Below are positions 1-7,931 of a DNA stretch of 34,708 nucleotides, piece after piece. The position numbers were made by a program, and so were the translations under genes. The notes under the pieces are model-generated. The model had not been told where the DNA came from. It saw nothing but the letters and a program-made list of their open reading frames with translations, and ran no database searches. The first letter of the stretch is position 1; each line of letters begins with the position of its first letter. Source of the DNA: Crocinitomicaceae bacterium (lineage in GTDB: Bacteria; Bacteroidota; Bacteroidia; Flavobacteriales_D; Sanyastnellaceae); NCBI GenBank assembly GCA_002722795.1, contig PBMY01000024.1, positions 1 to 34,708 on the forward strand, in the 5' to 3' direction.

Positions 1-89
1 CACCATCCCTTGTGTTCCCAAAAGCTTAAAAGCGTATTTTTACCAAGTCTAGGCACAATTCTGTTCTTAGATATACCGTAAAAGTAGAT

Positions 90-1982
90 ATGGAATTTAC
101 TCAATCTGTAAGAAAATTGATTTCTTCTGCCGCTCTTCTTTTAGTGGCCGTTGGAAGTTTGTTAGCTCAAAACAACCTAATAATGTTGTCGGGTACCATT
201 AAAGACACTGATTCTGGTAGAAAACTACCGGGATCTGTTGTTATCGTATTTCAAGACGACGAAGAGATAAATAGGCAAGAAGTTGACAAAAACGCTCGCT
301 ACGAGTATGAATTACCGCTAGGTCATAAATACACTGTTTCGTTTGAAAGAGATGGTTTTACTGCTAAAAAAATAGTTCTCGATGCAACTCATACTCCGGA
401 TGATGAAAGTGTTGCTGGGTTTGGGTTTGATTTACCTATGACTCTTTTTAAGAATAAAGAAGGATTCGATACAAGCATTTTAGATACTCCAATGGGTATT
501 GCAACGTATGATCCTAATACAGGAAATTTCCCTTTTGATTCGGATCACACAGATCTAATGAAGATGAGAGTGGAGAATGAATTCAATAGACTTGCTGTAA
601 TTGAAGAGAATAAAGCAAATAATAAAAGGGCTTTCGACCTAGCCATGAAAGCTGGAGAGAATGCTATGAAGAAAAAGAATTGGCAAGAGGCTCTCGGACT
701 TTTCAATGAAGCTCTAGAACTTATTCCTGATGAAGAAGAGGCAATAGAGAATCGCGATATGTGTCGTGAGAAGCTTGATGAGATAGCTGCTAAAGAAGCT
801 GAAAAGCAGGCTGAAGCTGATGCCAAAAAAGCAGAGGAAGAAGCTAAGGCAGCGGCACAGGAAGCTGAGCGTTTGGCTAGAGAAGAAGAAGCTAGAAAGC
901 GTAGGGAGGAGGCTGAAGCAAGAAGAAATGCTCTGAATAATCCTGCTTCAAGCCAAATTGAATCCGAAGATGAAACCACTGATAATGTTGAAGAGGAAGA
1001 AGATGAATACCTTCCACGAGAGAGAGTAGTTGCTGAAGATAACAGCGATGATAGGAGAGCACAAGAGGAAGCAGAAAGCGCAGAGCGTCGCAGGGAAGAA
1101 GAGGAAGCTGCAAATGCTGAAGCTGAGAAGCGTAGTAAGGAGCAGGAAGAGACTGCAAAGAGAGCAGAACTACTTGCAAAAAATGCAAATAATAGGTCAG
1201 ATGACGCAGATCAATTCTTCCGCGAAGCATTAAAGTCAGAGAATCAGGCACGAGCTGCTGAAATTGAGCAAAAGAAGCAAGATGGGGAGCAAATGCTTCA
1301 AAAAAGAGAGGATGAGGCTCGCGAGAGAAAGAATGCTTCTCAAGAAGAATTAGACGAAAAAATTCAGTATAATAAAGATAATGCTGATAGCGCTGAGCAA
1401 AGAGCTCGTGATAAGGCAATAGTAATTGTAGATGTACATCGTTCTCAGCAGGAGTTTATAGATTCTCATAAGGACATGAGTCAAAATACCCGTTCATACT
1501 ATGCTGAACAAATCCAAGGAACAAAGGACGCGATGGAGAATCTGGATAAGTCCATCAAAAAGTCTCCCCAAGAAATGTACGAGGGTAGAGCAGACGAGCA
1601 CCAAGATGAGATAGAGTACACTCAGTCACTTTTGGATGCTCAAGAGATTCGCCAACAAGGGGTTTTGGATCAACGAAGAATTGATGCAATCTCTGGAGGA
1701 CAAGATGGGTCTAAAGATCAACACGATAGCTACAAGGGAGAGTATGAGCGCAATGCCGGAACTCCTACTCTGAGTAAAAAGGACGAAGAATTACCCCAAG
1801 GGTTCCACGAGTATTCTTATGAGATTCCCAACGGTACAATAATAGAACTAACTTTCCGTGAGGACGATAAAGTCGTTCGTTACAAAAAGGTTTTGATGAA
1901 AACTGGAACCTTCTACTTTAGAGATAACAGAAGCATCACAGCATCAATTTTTCATAGAGAAACAACTGTTTTACACGATTAA
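90..1982 (+). CDS. Secreted CarboxypepD_reg-like / TPR / coiled-coil envelope protein
   Basis: This 630-residue protein begins with a signal peptide (basic start, hydrophobic run ending in SLLAQ, about residues 1-27), so it acts outside the cytoplasm. Residues about 30-100 form a beta domain of the carboxypeptidase-regulatory-like type (SGTIKDTDSGRKLPGS, then an ExGF-like end), common in Bacteroidota envelope proteins. Residues about 185-225 look like one TPR unit (NWQEALGLFNEALELIPDEE). The middle (about 230-470) is very rich in Glu, Ala, Lys and Arg and should form a long coiled coil. The last 70 residues are beta-rich. The TonB-like gene follows after 8 bp, so the two are probably co-transcribed. 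The exact role is unknown; a periplasmic scaffold is an inference. The ATG at 90 is chosen because it gives a complete signal peptide. Confidence 0.75.
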   Translation: MEFTQSVRKLISSAALLLVAVGSLLAQNNLIMLSGTIKDTDSGRKLPGSVVIVFQDDEEINRQEVDKNARYEYELPLGHKYTVSFERDGFTAKKIVLDATHTPDDESVAGFGFDLPMTLFKNKEGFDTSILDTPMGIATYDPNTGNFPFDSDHTDLMKMRVENEFNRLAVIEENKANNKRAFDLAMKAGENAMKKKNWQEALGLFNEALELIPDEEEAIENRDMCREKLDEIAAKEAEKQAEADAKKAEEEAKAAAQEAERLAREEEARKRREEAEARRNALNNPASSQIESEDETTDNVEEEEDEYLPRERVVAEDNSDDRRAQEEAESAERRREEEEAANAEAEKRSKEQEETAKRAELLAKNANNRSDDADQFFREALKSENQARAAEIEQKKQDGEQMLQKREDEARERKNASQEELDEKIQYNKDNADSAEQRARDKAIVIVDVHRSQQEFIDSHKDMSQNTRSYYAEQIQGTKDAMENLDKSIKKSPQEMYEGRADEHQDEIEYTQSLLDAQEIRQQGVLDQRRIDAISGGQDGSKDQHDSYKGEYERNAGTPTLSKKDEELPQGFHEYSYEIPNGTIIELTFREDDKVVRYKKVLMKTGTFYFRDNRSITASIFHRETTVLHD

Positions 1983-1990
1983 TTTAAAAA

Positions 1991-2713
1991 ATGTCTCAGA
2001 GTGTTCAGAATGCAATAATTGTAACTCTTACTGTTCACGCGGTGGTTCTTTTCACGTTCACTCAAATTTCAGTATCTGATACAATACTAGCTTCTGAGCA
2101 GTATGCCGAGGTAGAGCTATTTAATTCTGAGGATTTGGTTGAAACGGAACTTATTCAACCAATAGATCCAATCCAACAACGTATTGATGACCAGGTAAAT
2201 AACCTTCGTTCTGACGCATCGAAAGAAAGCTCATCAGATCAAAGGTCAACAGGGATATCTAAAGCTGAGCAAGAAGCAATCGATAGGGCAGTAGAGAAGG
2301 AACTAGCAGAACTCGAGGCGTCTGAAATGGACAGATTGAGCGCCGACGAGAAAGAATTCGATACAGTGGGGCTTCCTGATGATTCTAAGGGATCTTCAAG
2401 AGTAGATACCATGGATGATTGGGATAAGAAGTACGAGGGAAGGGTTACAGTTGAATTTGACCTTAAAAATAGAAGCGCTCAACATTTAGACGTCCCCGGA
2501 TATCAATGCAGGGGTAAGGCAGATATTGTAGTGAGTATTGTTGTTGACGACAATGGTAAAATCGTTAGTGTCGATCTAGTCTCAGGTGCAGCTCCTCATT
2601 CTTGTTTTGCACAAGCAGCGATCAAATCAGCTGAGTCTTCACGCTTCCTTCCATCAGACACAGCACCTCGACGCCAAACAGGTACGCTTAAATATGCTTT
2701 TGTAGCTCAGTAG
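1991..2713 (+). CDS. TonB-family energy-transducer-like protein
   Basis: This 240-residue protein has one N-terminal membrane segment (about residues 8-27), a charged linker rich in Ser, Glu and Asp, and a C-terminal domain (about 165-240) with the TonB C-terminal pattern: a beta strand with VDDNGKIVSVDLVSG, a helix (FAQAAIKSAESSRF), then a strand ending KYAFVAQ. TonB proteins carry proton-motive energy from the inner membrane to outer-membrane receptors. No ExbB or ExbD lies nearby, and the Pro-rich linker of classical TonB is weak, so this may be a dedicated variant working with the coiled-coil protein encoded just upstream. Its last 26 bp overlap the 3' end of the convergent dehydrogenase gene. 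Confidence 0.75.
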   Translation: MSQSVQNAIIVTLTVHAVVLFTFTQISVSDTILASEQYAEVELFNSEDLVETELIQPIDPIQQRIDDQVNNLRSDASKESSSDQRSTGISKAEQEAIDRAVEKELAELEASEMDRLSADEKEFDTVGLPDDSKGSSRVDTMDDWDKKYEGRVTVEFDLKNRSAQHLDVPGYQCRGKADIVVSIVVDDNGKIVSVDLVSGAAPHSCFAQAAIKSAESSRFLPSDTAPRRQTGTLKYAFVAQ

Positions 2714-3923
2714 CTCCCCTTTCAGCGTACTCTTTGAGGTACGCGTACTTCTTGGTTAGATTGCCTTTAAGATCAGTCTCTCTTGCTCCTTTGAGAATAC
2801 CGTCTTTATCGCCTTCAATTAACAAAGGAATTACATGCTTCATCATCTCTATCCCAAACCCCTTTGAAGCATCCCTTGGCAACTCACATGGCAAATTATC
2901 AACCGCCATCACTGTTATACCACCAGTCTTGTCAAAAGCGCATTCTTTCTCACTCTTGGGGTCATAACCATACAGAGGGTCAGCAACAGTAGAAGGTCTA
3001 ATCGTACAAGCCACAGGCCCGTCAATATCACAGCTAACATCAGCCACTACCTTAAGCCTTAACTCTTTGTCCTTCAAATCCTCTCTAGTGATGATATATG
3101 GAGAGCCCTCAGCGTAGTAATGACCAGCTATAAACATATCAGCTGCTTTTGCATACTTCATAAAACTCGACTCAAACTCGCTTGGATCTTTCTTAAAGTC
3201 CTCTCTATTAAATTCTCTACCGTCCTTTCTTTCATTATAATCGCTTAAGCCCAAATGCGCATAAACGGCTCCTCCTTCAAATTCAGACTCTAAAAAATCG
3301 TGCTTGTCAACCTGCATCACACCAACTGCATCAAGCAGCTCAGCGGACCCTCGGCCCACTCGCCCATATCCTGTAAGAACAATCTTCATTCCATCAGGAA
3401 AAGCAACAGAACTAGCCTGAGCAATCATTGCCTTTAAATCCTTACAATTAATGGCCCTAGGCAGTTCAAAGCATTTTTCTCTAAGCCCCCAAGCTCTAAG
3501 CCCATTATATGCCCCCACAATACCTGCCCAACGCCCAAATCCGATAACCCTTTGGCCGTCTGCGTCTCTGATCATCTCGTAATCGATCAAGCTAACTTTA
3601 TTTTCTAGAAGAGCTGCTAGGAGCTTCGCGTTGTATGGTTGTTGCTTATATGTGTGAGAAAAAAAGAGGAAGGTCTTACCGGGCACTAGGTCCTCGATAT
3701 TCACTTCCTTAACTCCTATTAATATATCGCAATCGCTTACGTCGTGTACAACTTCTACACCATATTCGACGTATTCGCTGTCTTGGATACGCCTTACATT
3801 GGAGGTTTGGACTACAAGTTCTACATCAGGCCAACGGTCCATAAATTCCAAACACTGATTGGGCGTCAATGCCACTCTTTCGTCTAGCGGAATTTTGCCT
3901 TCTCTAAGTAGTCCAATTTTCAT
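2688..3923 (-). CDS. Saccharopine/alanine dehydrogenase-family NAD(P) oxidoreductase (LYS1-like)
   Basis: The 411-residue product starts MKIGLLREGK and includes DERVALTP, as is typical of the alanine dehydrogenase/transhydrogenase N-terminal fold. A Rossmann nucleotide-binding loop GYGRVGRG lies at 185-192. The segments ILIGVKEV (Lys72) and SHTYKQQ (His90) match the places where yeast saccharopine dehydrogenase (Lys1) has its catalytic Lys and His, which favours a lysine-forming saccharopine-dehydrogenase-like reaction over alanine dehydrogenase. It should be soluble and cytoplasmic and is one of the least AT-rich genes here, consistent with core genome. It converges on the TonB-like gene with a 26-bp overlap. 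The exact substrate cannot be settled from the sequence. Confidence 0.8.
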   Translation of the reverse strand: MKIGLLREGKIPLDERVALTPNQCLEFMDRWPDVELVVQTSNVRRIQDSEYVEYGVEVVHDVSDCDILIGVKEVNIEDLVPGKTFLFFSHTYKQQPYNAKLLAALLENKVSLIDYEMIRDADGQRVIGFGRWAGIVGAYNGLRAWGLREKCFELPRAINCKDLKAMIAQASSVAFPDGMKIVLTGYGRVGRGSAELLDAVGVMQVDKHDFLESEFEGGAVYAHLGLSDYNERKDGREFNREDFKKDPSEFESSFMKYAKAADMFIAGHYYAEGSPYIITREDLKDKELRLKVVADVSCDIDGPVACTIRPSTVADPLYGYDPKSEKECAFDKTGGITVMAVDNLPCELPRDASKGFGIEMMKHVIPLLIEGDKDGILKGARETDLKGNLTKKYAYLKEYAERGATELQKHI

Positions 3924-3983
3924 AGGTGCAATTTACTTAATCACCCTACCTTTGCCCTCATCAAAATGATGTTCTTTGTTTTT

Positions 3984-4384
3984 GGGGCCGATCTTGGATT
4001 TGACAGCAAGATGGTTAAGTGTGTAAGCATGTCGAGCTCTTAGTTGTTCAGCTCGTAAATCTCGAATTTCTAAAGTCAGAAATGACAACAATTCCTACGC
4101 GCTCGCAGCCTAATCGACTCAGTTGATTACGCCTAATTCTAGCCCTTAGAGGGCAGAACGAGCTATCCCGATATTACGTACGGACCCTTCCGCAATATCA
4201 ATGGGGTATCAGGTAAATGGGACTAGTTAAAGGAGCGTTCTTCTCCTGGCACGAATCTCTAAGGAACTAAGCTTATGGTTATGTGTCTTTTCATTGCCTT
4301 AAGTCTAAAACCATAAATAGACTAAGCATGTAGAACCCACCCTTCTCCCTTGTTTGGACGGGGGTTCGACTCCCCCCGGCTCCA
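3984..4384 (+). ncRNA. ssrA: tmRNA (transfer-messenger RNA)
   Basis: The tRNA-like ends pair: GGGGCCG at 3984-3990 with CGGCTCC at 4377-4383, followed by discriminator A at 4384. A T-arm GGGGG-TTCGACT-CCCCC lies at 4360-4376. The characteristic 5' segment GATCTTGGATTTGACAG is present. The CCA end is not fully encoded (genome has CA). The tag frame runs AGA AAT GAC AAC AAT TCC TAC GCG CTC GCA GCC TAA at 4078-4113, giving RNDNNSYALAA, with AAAGTC just before it in the place where E. coli has TAGTC. tmRNA rescues stalled ribosomes and marks the unfinished protein for proteolysis. Which codon resumes translation (AGA or AAT) is inferred by alignment with the E. coli arrangement. Confidence 0.96.
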
Positions 4385-4390
4385 CATGTT
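4380..4390 (+). repeat. Direct repeat copy 1 at the ssrA 3' end (candidate att site)
   Basis: The 11-mer ctccacatgtt covers the last bases of the tmRNA acceptor stem and the bases just after it. The identical 11-mer recurs at 9448-9458, beyond the restriction-modification genes. tRNA and tmRNA 3' ends are common integration sites, so this is a candidate left attachment site. Confidence 0.5.
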
Positions 4391-4667
4391 AAAGTGTGAT
4401 TGACATCTCGTTTTGAGATGAGTGCATGGACTATATCTACATTCATCGATTTACCAAGTCGAGGTTGATTGTGTTTGGCTTCTGTCCAAGGAATCTAAGG
4501 GAAATAGGCAAATCTCTTTTAGGTATTTGCCCTAATGGACAGAGTAGATTACTCGCTTTTATTAGAAATTTTGTGAATTGGATAAAAAATGCCCATCTTG
4601 GGAAAAATTGAATCAAGTTTAATGTATACAAACGCATTAGATTTTACACAACTAGATAAAAATAATA
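4385..4667. other. Intergenic stretch after ssrA
   Basis: There are 283 bp between ssrA and the first island gene. The stretch holds a small perfect hairpin (CATCTC-GTTTT-GAGATG, 4404-4420) without a T-tract, and a larger imperfect inverted repeat at 4481-4543. Short open frames of about 60 codons on both strands cross the inverted repeat and show no protein-like features. No convincing promoter for the gene at 4668 was found. Confidence 0.5.
4481..4543. repeat. Imperfect inverted repeat downstream of ssrA
   Basis: TCTGTCCA (4481-4488) is complementary to TGGACAGA (4536-4543), and GGCAAAT (4507-4513) to ATTTGCC (4525-4531), giving a two-part stem with an internal bulge. It could be a structured RNA, a regulator-binding site or the scar of a mobile element. 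No T-tract follows, so it is not a standard terminator. Confidence 0.5.
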
Positions 4668-6269
4668 ATGGCAAAGACTGGCATACAGATTTCTAACGTT
4701 TTAAAAAATAAGATTCAAAACGATGATGATTTTAAAGAGAATATTGTAGAAATATTAAAGCAAAAAAGTTGCGGTAAGTGTTTTCTGTCAGGAGAAACAT
4801 TTAATTATGCTACTGATTTAATACATGCGGATCATGATATTCCAGAATCGGAGGGAGGCCTAACAGACAGGGAGAACTTAAATCTTACTCTTGCCTATTG
4901 TAATAAGTTCAAACAAGCCAACCCATCACTCTTGGTTAAAAAGTATTTGCCATTTAAGTTTTTTGTGGACAAAAATTCAGATGTAAAGTTCGATAAGGCT
5001 TCAAAAGATTTTTTTGGCATCAAGAGTGAGCCTATTGTTGTAGAACCTCAAGGAGAAGGTTTTTTGCAAATCAGTTTCTCGAATGGAACTAAAACTCCTG
5101 TTTTACCTATATATACTGAGAAAAAACCTGAATTAGGAAACGGTTTTACTTATGACTATGTATTTCTGCAAGCACCGGCATCCGCTATTATGAATGATGA
5201 AGTACAGCCGCGAAACATTAAAACTGGACATATTTATAAAATATTTCAAGATTTACATTATAATCCTCTTCATGAACCATCATCAGTACGATTAAAAAAA
5301 GAATACAAAAACAAGACTCTTTCAACAGATTTATTGATGTTTGATGGGCAACACAAAACAATAGCTAAGATGCTTGTTGCGGATGGTGGTGACAGCATGA
5401 TCGATCTAAAACTTTATTTGAACTTATCTAAAGAACAAGCCACGAGTTTAGTAAATACGATTCAGTCAAAAATTATCAAATTAGGCTTGTCAAAATCAGA
5501 ATTCGCTTCTAAGATGGGAGACGAGTATAGCCAAGCTTTTGCGAGATATGAAAAGTGGTGTAAAAGTAATCCGGGCACTATAATATCAGAGGACGGATTT
5601 ATAAAGTATTTTGATAAAGCAAAACAGGCAAATGCGAAAAAATCGTTAATACAGTCTAGAATTAATGACTTTTTAAAAATGGATGTTCATGAATTTAGTA
5701 TTCTCGAGATGGTTGAGAATAAATCAAAACTAAAGCATAAAAAAAGCATCATAAAAGAGACAACGTTCATTAATAAAGTAATAAATAGTTTATTGTATTG
5801 TAAGCCAATTATACATCCTATTGGAGATGATGAACTAAGAATTAGAGAAAGGAACAATATTCGAATAATTTTAAATTTATTTCACGAAGAGTGTCTTAGT
5901 TATGACGAAGACAATGTTACTGATGATGAACTTACCAAAATTCACAGATTAAAGTCTCAGTCTTCATTAGTTTATTTCACGTCACTTATCAAAAAAGCCT
6001 GTGAACATAAATTTGTAATGCCCGGAGACAGTGAGTTATTTACTAAAATAGAGTTAAACCAAAACAAAGATTACTTAAAAAAGGTTATTGAAAGATATAG
6101 TGATCATCCTATATGGGGTCACGATGAAAAACATTCAAATAAGGTGACTCAGTTTTATAATTCTCTCCAAAAAAACCAATCATTAAATACTATTGGTGAT
6201 GCTATTAAATTAAACTTACCGTATATCCTAGATGTTGTCCAACTAGTTGGCTCTGAATTAGATGATTAA
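4668..6269 (+). CDS. HNH-nuclease-like protein with DGQHK (DGQHR-type) motif
   Basis: This 533-residue soluble protein opens with an HNH-type module: CGKC (Cys35, Cys38), ADHDIP (Asp55-His56), SEGGLTDRENL (Asn70) and CNKFK (Cys78-Asn79), the usual order for HNH nucleases. Further on, LLMFDGQHKTIAKML places DGQHK at 226-230, close to the DGQHR signature of DndB-like/ParB-related proteins linked to DNA modification. The C-terminal half is helical and unrecognised. The downstream PLD nuclease gene overlaps by 8 bp, so the two are translationally coupled; two methyltransferase genes face them. It may be a second nuclease, a specificity subunit or a control protein of the restriction system. The HNH call is good; the role is inferred. 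Confidence 0.7.
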   Translation: MAKTGIQISNVLKNKIQNDDDFKENIVEILKQKSCGKCFLSGETFNYATDLIHADHDIPESEGGLTDRENLNLTLAYCNKFKQANPSLLVKKYLPFKFFVDKNSDVKFDKASKDFFGIKSEPIVVEPQGEGFLQISFSNGTKTPVLPIYTEKKPELGNGFTYDYVFLQAPASAIMNDEVQPRNIKTGHIYKIFQDLHYNPLHEPSSVRLKKEYKNKTLSTDLLMFDGQHKTIAKMLVADGGDSMIDLKLYLNLSKEQATSLVNTIQSKIIKLGLSKSEFASKMGDEYSQAFARYEKWCKSNPGTIISEDGFIKYFDKAKQANAKKSLIQSRINDFLKMDVHEFSILEMVENKSKLKHKKSIIKETTFINKVINSLLYCKPIIHPIGDDELRIRERNNIRIILNLFHEECLSYDEDNVTDDELTKIHRLKSQSSLVYFTSLIKKACEHKFVMPGDSELFTKIELNQNKDYLKKVIERYSDHPIWGHDEKHSNKVTQFYNSLQKNQSLNTIGDAIKLNLPYILDVVQLVGSELDD

Positions 6270-7227
6270 AATGCTATTTTTTTCAACTAATAGAAAGACA
6301 TTAAAAGAAATTGTATTCCAAAAGCATTTGTCCATCAGAGCGGATGAGTTGAATGTGTTATGCGGCTATATTTCTTCTACCATAATACAGGACTTAAAAG
6401 AATTGGATCTGAAGGTCAAAATTGTTTATGGATTGGCGCGCCAAGAAAAATTAAATGACGCATCTTATAAAGATTTATGTGATTTAAATACAGGTAATAT
6501 ATCTATTTATTGCCCAGAGATATTATCGCATGCCAAACTCTACATATGGAAGTATAAAGGAAGCATAGTATATGTCTTAAACGGATCAGCTAATTTCTCT
6601 TCTAAAGGTCTTAGAACTCCGCATATGGAAGTCTTGTCAGAGGTAAGTCATACATCATTCAGTGAATTTGAAGATTATTTTAATCTAATATTTGACTCTT
6701 CAGTTCCAATAAATAAAATTGATCTTGACAGATTTGGATCAACTCCTCGGCCCCAGTTTACAGATTCTAATGACAATGTTATTGATCCGCAGTTTTGTGA
6801 AACAGATTCATTATTTGCTCGCGCTTCCAAAATTAATTGGGGACATGGTAATGCCCATACAAATCCCAGGGACGCCTATATTCCGATAAGAGTTCGAGAC
6901 ATAACCAACTACCCTAATCTGTTCCCTGAGAAATCATCAAATCAAGGGCTAAGGTTTCACGATAATGCTCCTATCGACATTTTATGGGATGATGGTGAAA
7001 GAATGGAAGGTTTGCTAGAAGGAAGTACTATTATTGATGGCTTGAGATACCCCAACAAAATCTCATCTTTTAAATCAAAAAAAATAATGGGAGATTACTT
7101 ACGAAAGCGCTTAAGTTTAAAAGAGGGAGAATTTGTCACCAAGCAAGTTTTTCAGAATTACGGCAGGGATAACATTACAATTTCCCTCATAAGTGAAGGA
7201 GTTTATTTTATGGATTTTAGCGTGTAA
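6262..7227 (+). CDS. PLD-family type II restriction endonuclease (NgoFVII/BfiI-like)
   Basis: This 321-residue protein has an N-terminal phospholipase-D-type nuclease domain with one catalytic set: SHAKLYIW (His90, Lys92) and, 15 residues later, NGSANFS (Asn107 to Asn111). Single-set PLD nucleases of the BfiI/NgoFVII type cut DNA as dimers without metal. The C-terminal half (about 190-321), with RDAYIPIRV, APIDILWDDGE and FVTKQVFQNYGRD, resembles the B3-like DNA-recognition domain of that family. The start ATGATTAA overlaps the end of the HNH gene. It should cut DNA at the site protected by the neighbouring methyltransferases; the recognition sequence cannot be read from this. Only 2 bp separate its stop from that of the convergent gene. 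Confidence 0.8.
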   Translation: MIKMLFFSTNRKTLKEIVFQKHLSIRADELNVLCGYISSTIIQDLKELDLKVKIVYGLARQEKLNDASYKDLCDLNTGNISIYCPEILSHAKLYIWKYKGSIVYVLNGSANFSSKGLRTPHMEVLSEVSHTSFSEFEDYFNLIFDSSVPINKIDLDRFGSTPRPQFTDSNDNVIDPQFCETDSLFARASKINWGHGNAHTNPRDAYIPIRVRDITNYPNLFPEKSSNQGLRFHDNAPIDILWDDGERMEGLLEGSTIIDGLRYPNKISSFKSKKIMGDYLRKRLSLKEGEFVTKQVFQNYGRDNITISLISEGVYFMDFSV

Positions 7228-7229
7228 AA

Positions 7230-7931
7230 TTATTTCGACCATTGCTCAGCCATAGCTTTGGCCATCCCTTCAAAAGTCTTACTTCTCATAGTCCGTCTTT
7301 CAGCAGAAGTCTTAGATTGGGTTAAAGCATCTGAATACCACTTTGGTAAGCTCTTTCCACTGCTTAATACAACCCTTTCTCCTTTCCCTACAATATCAGT
7401 AGGTTCGAGTAGGGGAAGGTTTTTAAGCCATAGACATGTCGCTTTAGAGGCTTCATCACCAAACATCCAGGGGTGAACAGTTTGGTCCGGCTTTCTGTAA
7501 CGAGTGCTAACAATTCCGACAGGATTTTCAACAGCAATTTTGTTGATTGGAGCTTCACATAATTTAATGAAGAACGAAAGCGCCTCCTCACGGTCAAAAG
7601 CTCTGTTAGGGAATCGAGGGTGGGGTCTTCTAGATTTAACAGGCAATTTATTGTCGTCCGGATGATAATACCATCGTGCGCCACTTACAGCTAAGAAGGT
7701 GCACGGTGGATGAGCAATCATCAAGTCCCATACTTTTTTGCTGCGGTAATATTTTCCGTTTTGGAGTTTTCCACCACGTTGGTCGATGATTTTAAACACA
7801 TCCTGCTGAAAATGCCACTCTGGATGTCCTCCGCTACAATGAAGCAAATCACAGCTATAAGCCTGATGACCAAGACTTCGAAGTGCTTTGGTCACTGTTT
7901 GACTTTCTTCGCATGCCACTAGAATTTTCAC
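7230..7931 (-). CDS. Small cytosine-methyltransferase-like protein
   Basis: The 233-residue product starts KILVACEESQTV, a class I SAM-binding first strand. It carries AHPPCTFLAVSG (Pro75-Pro76-Cys77), equivalent to motif IV (PC nucleophile) of m5C DNA methyltransferases, and VENPVG (Glu135-Asn136-Pro137), equivalent to motif VI (ENV). It lacks a long target-recognition region and is far shorter than Dcm-type enzymes. Similar short proteins are common in phages. The start is GTG, overlapping the stop of the upstream full-length methyltransferase (GTGA, 7928-7931), which implies translational coupling. It may be a second methylase for an asymmetric site or an accessory protein; enzyme activity is inferred. 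Confidence 0.65.
   Translation of the reverse strand: MKILVACEESQTVTKALRSLGHQAYSCDLLHCSGGHPEWHFQQDVFKIIDQRGGKLQNGKYYRSKKVWDLMIAHPPCTFLAVSGARWYYHPDDNKLPVKSRRPHPRFPNRAFDREEALSFFIKLCEAPINKIAVENPVGIVSTRYRKPDQTVHPWMFGDEASKATCLWLKNLPLLEPTDIVGKGERVVLSSGKSLPKWYSDALTQSKTSAERRTMRSKTFEGMAKAMAEQWSK

Noticed and set aside
892-1419. Minus-strand open frame of 175 codons, and another at 545-979
   Set aside because: They are antisense to the Glu/Ala/Lys-rich coiled-coil region, whose codon bias removes stops on the other strand. The predicted proteins are Leu/Ser/His/Tyr-rich and do not look natural.
3947-3954. TACCTTTG as the ssrA promoter -7 box
   Set aside because: It matches TAnnTTTG but ends 29 bp before the mature tmRNA start and has no TTTG at the right distance. 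It could serve a longer precursor, so this is not excluded.
4404-4420. Perfect hairpin after ssrA as a rho-independent terminator
   Set aside because: The stem is only 6 bp, AT-rich in part, and is not followed by a T-tract.
4426-4637. Short open frames on both strands after ssrA
   Set aside because: They are about 60 codons, lie over an inverted repeat, and show no domain, signal peptide or credible start context.
7388-7684. Minus-strand 98-codon open frame inside the small methylase gene
   Set aside because: It is in another frame of a gene that has clear methyltransferase motifs, and has none of its own.
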